Assembly: GCF_000832305.1 (NCBI RefSeq)
Contig: NZ_CP010536.1
Location: 806,001 to 870,000 of the forward strand
Source of the DNA: Cupriavidus basilensis
GTDB taxonomy: Bacteria; Pseudomonadota; Gammaproteobacteria; Burkholderiales; Burkholderiaceae
Direction of reading: 5' to 3'
Length of the DNA stretch: 64,000 bases
In this document: positions 1 through 7,988 of the stretch, one piece after another
Numbering within the stretch: position 1 is the stretch's first letter
How the letters are laid out: every line of letters starts with the position of its first letter
Position numbers and translations under genes: made by a program
The notes under the pieces: model-generated
Databases searched by the model: none
The model's input: only the letters and a program-made list of their open reading frames with translations
Told to the model about the DNA's origin: nothing

Positions 1-1
1 G

Positions 2-886
2 TTCACCTCGCAAGGCGAGGCGATGCACATGGCTTACATGGACATCAAGCCCGAGCATGCCAACGGCCGCACCGCGGTGTTGCTGCATGGAAAGAACTTC
101 TGCGCGGCGACCTGGGGCGACACGATCAAGGTGCTCAGCACGGCCGGGTATCGCGTCATTGCGCCGGACCAGATCGGCTTTTGCAAATCCAGCAAGCCGG
201 CGCACTATCAATACAGTTTCCAGCAACTGGCGCGCAACACCCACGCCTTGCTGGAGTCCATCGGAATCCGGCTGGCGACGGTGATCGGGCATTCCACGGG
301 CGGCATGCTGGCGATGCGCTATGCGCTGATGTACCCGGAGCAAACCGAGCAGCTTGCGCTCGTCAACCCGATCGGACTGGAGGATTGGAAGGCGTTGGGC
401 GTGCCGTCCCTGTCGGTGGACCAATGGTATGCCCGTGAGCTTGCCACCAATGCTGACAAGATCCGCAGCTACGAACAGGCTACCTACTATGTCGGCACAT
501 GGCGCCCCGAGTACGAGCCCTGGGTGCAGATGCTGGCGGGCATCAACCGCGGCCCGGGCAAGCAGCAGGTGGCCTGGAACTCCGCGCTGATCTACGACAT
601 GATCTTCACGCAGCCGGTCGTGTACGAGTTGGGCGCGTTGAAGACGCCAACCTTGCTGCTGATCGGCGACAAGGACACGACGGCCATCGCCAAGGACGCG
701 GCACCGCCGGAGGTCCGCACCAAGGTCGGCAACTATCCGGTGCTGGCGCAGCGCACCTTGAAGGCGCTGCCGAACGCCAGGCTGGTGGAGTTTCCCGAGT
801 TGGGCCACGCGCCGCAGATGCAAGATCCAGTGGCGTTCCACAAGGCGCTGCTGGATGGCCTGGCGGCGTTGCCGGCAAACCGGTAG
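2..886 (+). CDS. alpha/beta-hydrolase, 5' end outside window
   Basis: This is the C-terminal part of an alpha/beta-fold hydrolase. The reading frame is open from base 2, and the residues before the first ATG (23) already read like family sequence (FTSQGEAMHMAYMDI), so the true start lies upstream of the window. Visible family features are the oxyanion-hole segment LLHGKNF, the nucleophile elbow GHSTGG (Ser), an Asp in LIGDKDTT and the terminal His in ELGHAPQ, which together form a plausible catalytic triad. The substrate cannot be told; esterases, haloalkane dehalogenases and epoxide hydrolases share this architecture. It ends at TAG 884-886, about 120 bp before the next gene on the same strand. 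Confidence 0.85.
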   Translation, partial: FTSQGEAMHMAYMDIKPEHANGRTAVLLHGKNFCAATWGDTIKVLSTAGYRVIAPDQIGFCKSSKPAHYQYSFQQLARNTHALLESIGIRLATVIGHSTGGMLAMRYALMYPEQTEQLALVNPIGLEDWKALGVPSLSVDQWYARELATNADKIRSYEQATYYVGTWRPEYEPWVQMLAGINRGPGKQQVAWNSALIYDMIFTQPVVYELGALKTPTLLLIGDKDTTAIAKDAAPPEVRTKVGNYPVLAQRTLKALPNARLVEFPELGHAPQMQDPVAFHKALLDGLAALPANR

Positions 887-1004
887 CACGGCGCCTTGCC
901 GCCAAAGCGCTGACCGGCCGTGCCGGGGTGCTACCATGCGCGCAGCTGGCTAGCCTGGGCATCAGGCCCGGGCGGCAGAGTTCGACTTTTGCAGGGGAAT
1001 CTGG

Positions 1005-1199
1005 ATGGATCCGACAGTAGTGATCAGCACCTTCGAGCGCATCGCCAACGACGACACGGTGGAGCTATCGGTGGACGACGCCGTGGCCGGCCTGGCCGCG
1101 CTGCTTGCCAGCGAGCCGTTTTCCGACGCGGCGCGTGCGCTGCTGGAGACGGTGGGCGCCACGCTTTATCGCGTGGGCCTGGATGGCTACGAAGGCTGA
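1005..1199 (+). CDS. small acidic hypothetical protein (64 aa)
   Basis: A 64-residue acidic protein beginning MDPTVVISTFERIANDD. An AGGGGA Shine-Dalgarno sits about 6 nt before the ATG, which supports translation. It is probably all alpha-helical, with no cysteines, signal peptide or membrane segment. I do not recognise a family. It stands alone between the hydrolase gene and a convergent acyltransferase gene; the 40 bp after its stop contain a short GC-rich hairpin (GCGGCGC/GCGCCGC) that might end both genes. Confidence 0.6.
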   Translation: MDPTVVISTFERIANDDTVELSVDDAVAGLAALLASEPFSDAARALLETVGATLYRVGLDGYEG

Positions 1200-1238
1200 A
1201 GGGAACGCGGGCGGCGCGCTCGCGCCGCTCCAGGCATC

Positions 1239-2117
1239 TCAGTAGACAGGCGCTTCGCCCTCGGGGCGGTGCTTGAAGCGGCGATGCACCCAGTAGTATT
1301 GCTCCGGCATGGCGCGGACCTGCTGCTCCAGGAACGCGTTCATGCGCAGCGCGTCAGCCTTCTCGTCGCCGCAGGGGTAGCCCGCCAGCGCATCGAATAT
1401 CTTCAGCTTGTAGCCGCGGTAGCCAGGCAGGACAGAGGTGGTGAAGGGCACGACGCGCGCGCCGCTGAGCGCGGCGAGACGCGACACCGAGGTGAGCGTG
1501 CAAGCGGCGACGTTGAAAAACGGCACGAATACCGAATCGCGCAAGCCGAAATCCATGTCCGCCGCGAGCATCAGCGGCGTGCCCGACTTGAGCGTGCGCA
1601 AGGCCTGGCGCACGCTGCCATTGCGCGGGATCATCTCCGTGCCGAACCTGGCGCGCTGCCGCTTGGCGAGTTGTTCCAGCAACGGGTTCGACATCTTCGA
1701 GTAGAGCGAGGCCACCGGATGCTTGATCGAGTAGAACATGCAGCCGGCCTCGATCGCCACGAAATGGAATCCCAGGAAGATGGTCGGCCCGGCCTCGGTG
1801 TTGCCGAGCTCGATGGCGGACTCCAGCTCGACCAGGTCATTGAGCTTGCCGGCACAGCCATACCATTGCACGCCGCGTTCCAGGTAGCTCCGAATCACGT
1901 GGCTGAAATGCGCCTGCCCCAGGGCATGCCGATGCGCTTCGCTCTGGTCGGGAAAGCAAAGCCGCAGGTTGGTCTGGACGACACTGCGGCGCCGGCTTGG
2001 AATGCGATAGAGCAGGGCGCCCAGGCTCATGCCGACGCGGGCACACACGCTATAGGGCAAGGCGGCGAGCAAACGCAGCAGGCTGACGGTGAAAAATAGT
2101 CCGATGCGCTGGGTCAT
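1239..2117 (-). CDS. LpxL/HtrB-like lipid A biosynthesis acyltransferase
   Basis: A 292-residue member of the lysophospholipid acyltransferase superfamily, LpxL/LpxM (HtrB) branch, which transfers a secondary acyl chain to lipid A precursors at the inner membrane. An N-terminal hydrophobic segment (about residues 5-35) anchors it, and GFHFVAIEAG supplies the HxxxxD/E catalytic motif in the family's usual place near residue 120. The C-terminal YYWVHRRFKHRP matches the W-hRRFK ending typical of these enzymes. The ATG at 2117 is preceded by AGGAACAGG; the frame runs about 100 codons further upstream but that stretch is low-complexity and unlike the family. Which acyl position it modifies cannot be told. 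Confidence 0.85.
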   Translation of the reverse strand: MTQRIGLFFTVSLLRLLAALPYSVCARVGMSLGALLYRIPSRRRSVVQTNLRLCFPDQSEAHRHALGQAHFSHVIRSYLERGVQWYGCAGKLNDLVELESAIELGNTEAGPTIFLGFHFVAIEAGCMFYSIKHPVASLYSKMSNPLLEQLAKRQRARFGTEMIPRNGSVRQALRTLKSGTPLMLAADMDFGLRDSVFVPFFNVAACTLTSVSRLAALSGARVVPFTTSVLPGYRGYKLKIFDALAGYPCGDEKADALRMNAFLEQQVRAMPEQYYWVHRRFKHRPEGEAPVY

Positions 2118-2310
2118 CCTGTTCCTGAAGGGGTGCCGCGTGGCGTGATGCGTGCCGCCGCGGCCAGCTGGTGTGGGCGTGCGGCGCCGTCTCGCGTGAA
2201 AGACGCGGCAGCGGTGGTGCCAGCTGCCGGGCTTGCGGGGCCTGTCGGGCCCGTCTTCGTCTTGTTGGTGTGGTGCTATGGCGCCGCTTCGATGCTGGCG
2301 CGAGCCTGCA

Positions 2311-2550
2311 TCATTGAAGGTCCGGGACCGGGGCCTGCTGCGGCGCCAGTTGCCAGCCTTGCGCGTCGACGTTCTTTCCGTCGCGATAGATCCAGCCGGT
2401 GCCGCAGGCCTGGCACACAAAGGTGCTGACCGTCATCGCAGGGCGCCGCGGCACCTTGATGCGCTGCGTGTCGGTGATCCTTAGCAACGCGTGGCCTGGC
2501 GAGTCACCACGGTTGGTGTCGATGGCGAGGCAGGCTGGGCAAGGCGACAT
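2311..2550 (-). CDS. small four-cysteine zinc-ribbon-like protein
   Basis: A 79-residue protein with two CxxC knuckles, C4/C7 (CPAC) and C46/C49 (CQACGTGW), spaced as in a small zinc ribbon. The segment after the second knuckle (GTGWIYRDGKNV) resembles a rubredoxin-type or zinc-ribbon beta turn. No signal peptide or membrane segment is visible. It lies about 190 bp upstream of the acyltransferase gene on the same strand, so the two may share transcription, but the gap is long. Function is unknown; the four-cysteine pattern makes a real gene more likely than a random frame. Confidence 0.55.
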   Translation of the reverse strand: MSPCPACLAIDTNRGDSPGHALLRITDTQRIKVPRRPAMTVSTFVCQACGTGWIYRDGKNVDAQGWQLAPQQAPVPDLQ

Positions 2551-2705
2551 GCGGAATCCGGCGGCGGAAGGTGGGTGACTGTAGCACGTTCATGCTGCTA
2601 TAAACCGCCGCCGCAAGCTTATGTCTGTTCACGCACGTGGGGGCGCGCGCGAGGCGTGGAGAAGACCGTGCTTGCAATCAATGAGGCACTTTTCTCTTCG
2701 GTGAG

Positions 2706-2734
2706 TTGACATGCCTATCCCATCCCTGTATAAA
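2706..2734 (+). promoter_or_regulatory. sigma-70 promoter of the cold-shock gene
   Basis: A perfect -35 hexamer TTGACA (2706-2711) is followed after 17 bp by TATAAA (2729-2734). Transcription would start near 2741, giving a leader of about 145 nt before the csp ATG at 2886. Long structured leaders are known for cold-shock mRNAs such as E. coli cspA. Nothing else was recognised in the 2551-2885 gap. Confidence 0.75.
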
Positions 2735-2885
2735 CGTTGGTGCAGGATCTTTCAAGCGGTTACTCAGATGTTATGGATCGTCCCCTCCAAGCGGCGATTC
2801 GTTTGCTCCATGTTCCTTCCTTGATCGTCATGCCTGGTGAGCATCAGGCTCATCCAGAACTTTTAAGGTTTAAAGGATATCCAGC

Positions 2886-3089
2886 ATGGAAACCGGTACC
2901 GTCAAGTGGTTCAACGACTCCAAGGGCTTCGGCTTCATCACCCCTGACGCAGGCGGCAACGACCTGTTCGCGCATTTCTCGGAAATTCAAGGCGGCGGTT
3001 TCAAGTCGCTGCAAGAAGGCCAGAAAGTGCGTTACGTCGCAGGCGTTGGCCAAAAGGGCCCCGCAGCGACCAAGATCGAGCCGATCTAA
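2886..3089 (+). CDS. csp: CspA-family cold-shock protein
   Basis: A 67-residue single cold-shock domain protein, the full usual length. The RNP1-like KGFGFIT (residues 14-20) and RNP2-like DLFAHFS (about 27-33) motifs, which bind single-stranded RNA or DNA, are intact, and the start [18 protein letters not shown] is typical of beta-proteobacterial Csp proteins. Proteins of this kind melt mRNA secondary structure after temperature downshift or in rapid growth. It has its own promoter (2706-2734), a long leader and its own strong terminator (3113-3144), so it is a single-gene unit. Which of several Csp paralogues it corresponds to cannot be told. Confidence 0.95.
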   Translation: METGTVKWFNDSKGFGFITPDAGGNDLFAHFSEIQGGGFKSLQEGQKVRYVAGVGQKGPAATKIEPI

Positions 3090-3112
3090 TCGAGCCGATT
3101 CGAATCGCCTAG

Positions 3113-3144
3113 AAAAAAGCCCCGCTTAGCGGGGCTTTTTTTTT
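3113..3144 (+). terminator. Rho-independent terminator of csp
   Basis: A perfect 7-bp GC stem (GCCCCGC 3119-3125, loop TTA, GCGGGGC 3129-3135) is flanked by six A upstream and nine T downstream. The A/T flanks make it able to work in both directions. It lies 30 bp after the csp stop. Confidence 0.92.
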
Positions 3145-3186
3145 ACCGGCCGGGAATCATCGAGGTGCGCAAGCGCATAAGACATC

Positions 3187-4089
3187 ATGCCTATGGTCGA
3201 ATCCATCCTTCTGGCCGCCGTCCGGGTCTCGTCCTTCGAGGGCCGGCAGCCGCTGAGCAACGCGAGCGGATTCTTTTTCGAGCGCGATGGCCGGCTCTTT
3301 GTGGTGACCAGCCGCCATGTGGTGTTCGACGAGCCAAGCAAGCACCACCCGGACCGTATCGAGATCGAACTGCACAGCCAGCCGGAAAACATGGCCGACT
3401 CGATCGGCTTTTCGATTCCGCTGTACCGTGACGGGCTTGCCGTCTGGCGCGAAGGCGAGGACGGCGGCGGCCCGGTCGATGTCGCTGTGGTGGAGATCGA
3501 GCGCAAGGCGTTGCCGCCCAAGCTGCTTTACCGGGCTTTCACGCCGGAGCATCTGGCTCAGCCTTCCGATCGCGTCGAGGTGGGCGACTCCCTGTTGATC
3601 GTTGGATTTCCACTGGGTTTTCATGACGCGCTCCATCATCTGCCTGTTGCACGCCAGGCCGTGGTCGCATCCGCGTACGGATTGCGCTTCCAGGGCCAGG
3701 GTTTTTTCCTGACCGATGCCAGGACGCACCGTGGCACCAGCGGCGCGCTCGTGGTCTCGCGCATGCGCGATGGCCGGGGCGACAAGCTGGACCTGCCGTG
3801 GATGCTGCTTGGCATCCACTCCGCTCGCTTCGACGTCGGCTCGCGCGACCTGGCGGAGGACGAAGTGCTCGGGCTGAACTCTGCCTGGTATGCGGACATG
3901 CTGCTGACCCTGACCGAGCCTGTGGCGGCAAAGCCCGCACGGACCGCGCCTGGTGCTGCCGCCACTCCCGCCGCCGCTACGCCACCCGTTACCGCTGGCG
4001 CCGCCGTCGGCAATGCCGCAGCCACGCCGTCGGCTGTCCCGGCGGCCGCTCCCGCTTCCGCGCCAGTCCTGCCCGCTCGGCCAAAATAA
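3187..4089 (+). CDS. trypsin-like serine protease with Ala/Pro-rich tail
   Basis: A 300-residue protein with a chymotrypsin-fold protease domain (about residues 10-240) and a low-complexity Ala/Pro/Thr tail (about 246-300). The triad can be read as His44 in TSRHVV, Asp98 in VDVAVVEI and Ser185 in HRGTSGAL, and the LIVGFPLGF segment is typical of DegP/HtrA-like and other bacterial trypsin-like peptidases. No PDZ domain, signal peptide or lipobox is seen, so it may be cytoplasmic, which is unusual for this fold, unless the start is wrong. It follows csp but is separated from it by a terminator. The substrate is unknown. Confidence 0.8.
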   Translation: MPMVESILLAAVRVSSFEGRQPLSNASGFFFERDGRLFVVTSRHVVFDEPSKHHPDRIEIELHSQPENMADSIGFSIPLYRDGLAVWREGEDGGGPVDVAVVEIERKALPPKLLYRAFTPEHLAQPSDRVEVGDSLLIVGFPLGFHDALHHLPVARQAVVASAYGLRFQGQGFFLTDARTHRGTSGALVVSRMRDGRGDKLDLPWMLLGIHSARFDVGSRDLAEDEVLGLNSAWYADMLLTLTEPVAAKPARTAPGAAATPAAATPPVTAGAAVGNAAATPSAVPAAAPASAPVLPARPK

Positions 4090-4150
4090 AGGTCATGGAG
4101 CGGCGCTCAATAGGAGTAGAGTGGGACTCGGTGGAACTGTGGAGTGCATC

Positions 4151-4435
4151 ATGGACGTCAATCCGATTGCCAGCTACAAAGGGTTCGACTTATACCCTCT
4201 CGTGTACAAGCACGCCGTGGTGCGTACCTGGCCGGAACGCAGGCCAGACCGCACCTTCGATGCCGCCGTCGTGATCTGCCGCGAAGGTGGCGAGCCCGAG
4301 GGAACGCAGGCCCGTACGTTCCGCCTCGACACGGTGCCGTGGGACAACGTTGGCGCTGCGCGTCGTGGTGTCGTTCGTTACGCCGAGGACATCATCAACG
4401 GCGCGATTCCCGGGCAATCCGTCGTTTCGCTCTGA
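4151..4435 (+). CDS. hypothetical protein, tandem paralogue 1
   Basis: A 94-residue protein of unknown function. Key shared segments are YKGFDLYPLVYK near the N-terminus, VVICREG in the middle and EDIINGxIPG at the C-terminus. A GGAG Shine-Dalgarno lies 6 nt before the ATG. A clear paralogue lies at 5047-5331, with about half of the residues identical, so the pair arose by duplication. No signal peptide, membrane segment or known motif is visible; the alternation of strands and a final helix suggests a compact alpha/beta fold. The similar opening (YKGFKV) of the protein encoded at 7989-8258 hints at a wider small-protein family in this region. Confidence 0.75.
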   Translation: MDVNPIASYKGFDLYPLVYKHAVVRTWPERRPDRTFDAAVVICREGGEPEGTQARTFRLDTVPWDNVGAARRGVVRYAEDIINGAIPGQSVVSL

Positions 4436-4627
4436 CGCCTGGAGCGATATGCGGCAATGTCCGTCGTTGCACGAGGATGACGCAGGCGCGCCTGCCATGT
4501 TCTCGCCCGTCCATGGCTTGGCCGAGCTGCCAGCCACCGCTGCATCGTCGCCACTTGACGAGGTCCGCGCGATGTCCTGCTTGTCCGTCGGAGCGACGGC
4601 GCGCCGATCGGTCGCCGGTGCGGCGTC

Positions 4628-4951
4628 ATGCTAGATCTTGTTGCCTTCGTAAAGCCCGTCCTTGACGAGATCACCGGGCAAGACGTCAGGATCTGGCCGG
4701 CAGGGCAACGCGCGGTGACGGCAAACTGGCAGATCCCTGATGCCGGGAGTCTTACCTGGCCAGCCAGGGCGCTTGAAATCGAGATGGCGCAGGACGTCGC
4801 AGAGCAATTGAGCAATGCGGACCAGGGCGCCTTATATCAACTACAACGCAGCCTTGACCGGTATCTGCGCGCACGCCTTGGCGTCCATTGCAAGCAGGAC
4901 AAGCCAGGGAAAGCGATCGTGATTGTCGTCGATCGCCTGATGGCTCCCTAG
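4628..4951 (+). CDS. hypothetical protein between the tandem paralogues
   Basis: A 107-residue protein starting MLDLVAFVKPVLDEITGQ. It has two apparent helical stretches (ALEIEMAQDVAEQL and LYQLQRSLDRYLRARL) and a hydrophobic C-terminal strand KAIVIVVDRLM. I do not recognise the family. The Shine-Dalgarno is weak. The gene separates the two related genes at 4151 and 5047 and has the same orientation, so the three may form a transcription unit. A short overlapping frame (4449-4634) with a GGAG motif lies just upstream and ends on its start; it is not counted as a gene here. Confidence 0.6.
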   Translation: MLDLVAFVKPVLDEITGQDVRIWPAGQRAVTANWQIPDAGSLTWPARALEIEMAQDVAEQLSNADQGALYQLQRSLDRYLRARLGVHCKQDKPGKAIVIVVDRLMAP

Positions 4952-5046
4952 CTTGCCCGCGCGCTGGCGCATTGGGTCTCGACATTGTCCATTGCAAGCG
5001 AACCGGCACAAGGCCAGTTGCGGCATCCAGCCGCCTGGAGCACCAC

Positions 5047-5331
5047 ATGAACAATACGCCTTCCGCCTGCTACAAGGGTTTCGACCTCTATCCGCTGGTG
5101 TACAAGATCCAGCCCGCGCAATCCTGGCCGAGGACCAAGCCGGATCGCAGCTTCAATGCGTCCGTGGTGATCTGCCGCGAAGGCCATCGGCCCGGCGGTG
5201 AACGCACGCGCGTGTTCCGCCTGGAAAGCACGCCTTGGGAAAATATCGGCACGGCGCGCAGGGGGGCCGTGAAGTTTGGTGAAGATATTATTAACGGACT
5301 GATCCCCGGGGAGTCTGTCGCTACGCTGTAA
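5047..5331 (+). CDS. hypothetical protein, tandem paralogue 2
   Basis: A 94-residue paralogue of the product of 4151-4435, of identical length. Both share YKGFDLYPLVYK, a central VVICREG followed by a charged loop, VFRLES/TFRLDT, a W-(D/E)-N stretch and the C-terminal EDIINGLIPGESVATL. Differences are scattered as expected of an old duplication under selection. A GGAG motif lies upstream of the ATG. The function is unknown; conservation of both the aromatic N-terminal strand and the acidic C-terminal helix suggests those surfaces matter. Confidence 0.75.
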   Translation: MNNTPSACYKGFDLYPLVYKIQPAQSWPRTKPDRSFNASVVICREGHRPGGERTRVFRLESTPWENIGTARRGAVKFGEDIINGLIPGESVATL

Positions 5332-5546
5332 CGCTGCGCCGGCAGGATCTGGTCCAGTAGCGCGGCGTTGCCCGCGCTTGCCGTTATGCTGGTGGTGGTG
5401 CCAGCTGGTATCGTAGGGCTGGCCCGGCCGCCGCCAGGCAATGGGAAGCAAGAGGAAACGGGACCGCGCCGTGCAATGCCCGCCCTGCCGGTCTACCTGT
5501 CAAAACCCGCCGTGCGCGCTTGCGCCGGCCCGTGAGCGCATACGTC

Positions 5547-5921
5547 ATGAACAAGGTTGCCACACCATCCAATTTCCTCTGCACGCTACCGGGGCAAGGC
5601 AAGGGCATCGCCTACCATGTAGCCGTCAGTTTTCTCGATTCCAGCCATCCGACGGGCGTGCGTTTCACCAGTTTCGTCGGCGACGGCAGGCGTTCATTCG
5701 GGGTTCAGGCCGACGAGGCGGCCTTGACGGGCGAAATGGTCGACAGCTTCGAGGCGTTGTGCCGGCTTGCGATCGGGCAAGCGATTCGTGACCACCTCTA
5801 TGACAAGGCTGGCGAAGGAGACTACGTGCTGGACCTGGGCGCGCAGCCTTTCGAGGGCGAATTGCGCCCGGTTGGTTCGCGCGTTGGCGTCAGCATGCCG
5901 CGCATGCGGTTTCCTGGCTGA
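5547..5921 (+). CDS. hypothetical protein (124 aa)
   Basis: A 124-residue protein of unknown function beginning MNKVATPSNFLCTLPGQGKG. The middle (GVRFTSFVGDGRRSFG) looks like a beta-hairpin and the end is Gly/Arg-rich (RVGVSMPRMRF). No signal peptide, membrane helix or metal motif is seen. The start is uncertain: no good Shine-Dalgarno precedes the ATG, and an in-frame GTG lies 15 bp upstream at 5532. It follows the tandem paralogue genes on the same strand after about 215 bp without another gene. Confidence 0.5.
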   Translation: MNKVATPSNFLCTLPGQGKGIAYHVAVSFLDSSHPTGVRFTSFVGDGRRSFGVQADEAALTGEMVDSFEALCRLAIGQAIRDHLYDKAGEGDYVLDLGAQPFEGELRPVGSRVGVSMPRMRFPG

Positions 5922-5987
5922 GCCGTCGCGTTTCCTGGCACGGGCGCGGGGAGCGCCCGGGAGATTGTGCTGGTCCGGACTGCGCCG

Positions 5988-6242
5988 CTAGACGCCGAAT
6001 GCCGGGCTGCCGAAGCGGGCCAGCAGCGATTCAATCAACGCCATGTCCTCGGTTTGCGGTGTCCTGTCTTCCGTGGTGCGCGACGGGCCGCAATAGGTTG
6101 CGCATACATGCCTGCGCACGGTAAGCACGTCATCCGCTGGGCGCACCACCGTGACTTCCGGTCCCGGCACGTGACGATAGCTTCCGCCTACCCAGCCACC
6201 TGGCGTCAGGTGCATCTCTTCCCATTCTTCGCTGATCGACAT
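5988..6242 (-). CDS. hypothetical protein (84 aa)
   Basis: An 84-residue protein (MSISEEWEEMHLTPGGWVGG...) with a strong AAAGGAAG Shine-Dalgarno 4 nt before its ATG, the best support for it being expressed. It holds two cysteines in HVCATYCG and a C-terminal helix ALIESLLARFG. I do not recognise the family. It lies 80 bp downstream of the second infA gene on the same strand, so it may be transcribed with it. Confidence 0.65.
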   Translation of the reverse strand: MSISEEWEEMHLTPGGWVGGSYRHVPGPEVTVVRPADDVLTVRRHVCATYCGPSRTTEDRTPQTEDMALIESLLARFGSPAFGV

Positions 6243-6322
6243 GATTCTTCCTTTCGTTAGAGGGTGGCAGGGGCCGCGGGCCAACAGCCTGACGGCGCGG
6301 TAGCGTATCCGGCCAACCCGTA

Positions 6323-6544
6323 TCAGTACTTGTGGCGGTAGTTGATCCGGCCCTTGGTCAGGTCGTAGGGCGACATTTCCAGTGTGACGCGATCGCCGGC
6401 CAGGATACGAATGCGGTTCTTCTTCAGGCGGCCGGACGAATAGGCCCACACCTGGAAACCATTTTCCAGGATGACGCGAAAACGGTTGTCCGGCAGTACT
6501 TCCGATACTTGCCCACCAAATTCCACTAGTTCTTCTTTAGCCAA
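6323..6544 (-). CDS. infA: translation initiation factor IF-1 (second-copy type)
   Basis: A 73-residue IF-1 of the usual length, a single OB-fold (S1-like) domain that binds the 30S A site and helps assemble the initiation complex. Hallmarks are the early [20 protein letters not shown], the [19 protein letters not shown] core, and the C-terminal [14 protein letters not shown]. The start is TTG (6544-6542) with an AAAAGGA Shine-Dalgarno about 7 nt upstream; no ATG fits, because IF-1 normally begins M-A-K and here reads TTG-GCT-AAA. The canonical infA of beta-proteobacteria lies in the ribosomal protein operon, and no ribosomal genes are near, so this is probably an accessory copy. The TTG start suggests low or regulated expression. 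Confidence 0.93.
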   Translation of the reverse strand: MAKEELVEFGGQVSEVLPDNRFRVILENGFQVWAYSSGRLKKNRIRILAGDRVTLEMSPYDLTKGRINYRHKY

Positions 6545-6618
6545 CGATGATCCTTTTGCAGCAAGACTTGCTGCACGGTAGGTTGAGACGCATGCGGGTT
6601 GCTTTTCGTGTGGCCGGC

Positions 6619-6924
6619 TTATTGCAGGCGCATATCGGCAGCGACGCTCTCGGCCGCGCGTCGGGCGGCCTGTTTAGCCTTGGCTTCGGTGCCATGCGTG
6701 GCATGGCGCATCGAGACGTTGGCGACGATGCATTCGGAGCCATTCTTGTATTCGGCGATCAGGTAGGTCGCAAACCACACGCCTGGCTCTTGTTGTATCG
6801 GGTAGACCGACACGGTGTACGGATTGGCGCGCGTGGCGCCATTGGTGCTATTGGTGTTATTGGTGCTTTGATTCAAGGTGTTGCCCTTATGCGGGCGGAC
6901 GATCTGAGGCAGCGTTGAGCGCAT
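6619..6924 (-). CDS. hypothetical protein with Asn/Thr-rich N-terminus
   Basis: A protein of up to 101 residues. The core [24 protein letters not shown]... and the C-terminal helix [19 protein letters not shown] look like a small beta-sheet plus helix domain, while residues 17-32 are Asn/Thr-rich ([12 protein letters not shown]) and encoded by repeated AAT/ACC codons. The start is uncertain: ATG at 6924, or TTG at 6876 (reading LNQSTN) with AAGGG about 7 nt upstream. The neighbouring infA also uses TTG. No known family is recognised. Confidence 0.55.
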   Translation of the reverse strand: MRSTLPQIVRPHKGNTLNQSTNNTNSTNGATRANPYTVSVYPIQQEPGVWFATYLIAEYKNGSECIVANVSMRHATHGTEAKAKQAARRAAESVAADMRLQ

Positions 6925-7407
6925 CTTGTGGTGCGCCGCGTGCTCTCTTCTGGCGATCGGTCGCCGTGTTTGCGTTGTCCAGCAACGGCAGGTCTCGCGC
7001 ATTTGCGCGAGAAAGGTAGCTGGTGATGAGTGGACCGTGCTTGCGCAGGCTGATGCGCCAGGTACATGCGCACAGGTTGCGGAGCGGACATGCCGCCGGG
7101 TCGGGAGGGTGATGGGCGGTTGTCGCCCTGAACGAATCGGGTGTACGCCCGACAGGCCGCCGTTAATATTTTGATGATGTCTGGCAGCCGGCACGTTCGC
7201 GCCGACGAGAAGAGGGTCGGCGAACGGCCAAGACTGCAAATGATACCATTTTTCGTCAATCAGCGCTCGCCCGAGGATTTGCGCGTACGATGGATATGGT
7301 GTTGCGCATAGCGCCCCTCGTGGCGTTGGCGCGGCGAGGCGCTACCCGTTGTATCCGGGGAGGCCGGTGCCCGACGCCGGGCAGGTCGCAATTGAGCGAG
7401 GTGATCG
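6925..7407. other. gap without recognised gene; one perfect hairpin
   Basis: This 483-bp stretch has no frame that reads like a protein. The one clear structure is a perfect 8-bp stem with a 4-nt loop (TCTCGCGC / GCGCGAGA, 6993-7012). It lacks a T tract, so it is not a standard terminator; it could be a protein-binding palindrome or an RNA element for a divergent promoter serving the genes at 6924 (minus) and 7408 (plus). Confidence 0.4.
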
Positions 7408-7608
7408 ATGCCGGAGAGTTTTTTCCATCAGGGCCACTACGTCAACCTGGAACTGACGCAGCGCACCTTCGGTCAATGGAACTGGGTCTATACGCTGGAT
7501 ACGCACGGCCGTTTTGAAAACCAGGGCGCGGCGTTTGGCACCCGCGAGCTTGCCATGGCGGATGCACTGGAGAACGCCAAGGCCCGGATAGAGCGCCTGG
7601 GGCACTAG
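7408..7608 (+). CDS. hypothetical protein (66 aa)
   Basis: A 66-residue protein: an aromatic-rich beta-like half (GHYVNLELTQRTFGQWNWVYTLDTHGRF) followed by a helix (RELAMADALENAKARIERL). AGGTGATCG before the ATG is a workable ribosome site. The two-part layout, strand pair plus terminal helix that begins at a residue group like ALENAKARI, recurs in several small proteins of this island (6619, 7989), which may be distant relatives. Function is unknown. Confidence 0.6.
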   Translation: MPESFFHQGHYVNLELTQRTFGQWNWVYTLDTHGRFENQGAAFGTRELAMADALENAKARIERLGH

Positions 7609-7635
7609 TCAAGTGGCACCAGGCGCCTGGCCGCC

Positions 7636-7878
7636 CTACTTCCCCTCGTCGGGAATGTTGTATTGCGCCTGCAGCGTGGCTGTAAACGGCCGGATCTTCT
7701 CGATGCAGGCCGCGCTGTCGCCGCCTTCCATGGTGGACAGATTCCAGTTGCAGCCGCCCGCGTCCGGCGCATGCCAGCAAACGTCGCCGAAGCAGGCGCC
7801 GCTGCATTCCGCGAATTTCTGCTGCTCGGCGCGAATCATGGCGCGCAGTTCCGCCTTGTTCTTGATCTGTCGGTCCAT
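7636..7878 (-). CDS. cysteine-rich hypothetical protein (80 aa)
   Basis: An 80-residue soluble protein with five cysteines (C25, C29, C34, C43, C58) and an N-terminal charged helix. AGGAG lies 6 nt before the ATG. The segment CSGACFGDVCW followed by GGCNW could bind a metal or form disulfides, but no signal peptide is present. I do not recognise the family. It lies 110 bp downstream of the gene at 7989-8258 on the same strand. Confidence 0.6.
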   Translation of the reverse strand: MDRQIKNKAELRAMIRAEQQKFAECSGACFGDVCWHAPDAGGCNWNLSTMEGGDSAACIEKIRPFTATLQAQYNIPDEGK

Positions 7879-7988
7879 GGTCGTCTCCTGTCTTTTCGTG
7901 GGGAAATCTTGCTGGGCGTGGCTGCGGCCAGGCCGCTCAGGGCGGCCGCGCGATGGACTGCAATTCCGGGCGAATCGAGGGGGCGGGT

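Noticed and set aside
4449..4634. A 61-residue frame with GGAG upstream before the gene at 4628
   Set aside because: Composition and lack of any motif make it too weak to call, although the ribosome site is fair.
6925..7259. Minus-strand frames upstream of the Asn/Thr-rich gene
   Set aside because: No ribosome site and no protein-like sequence.
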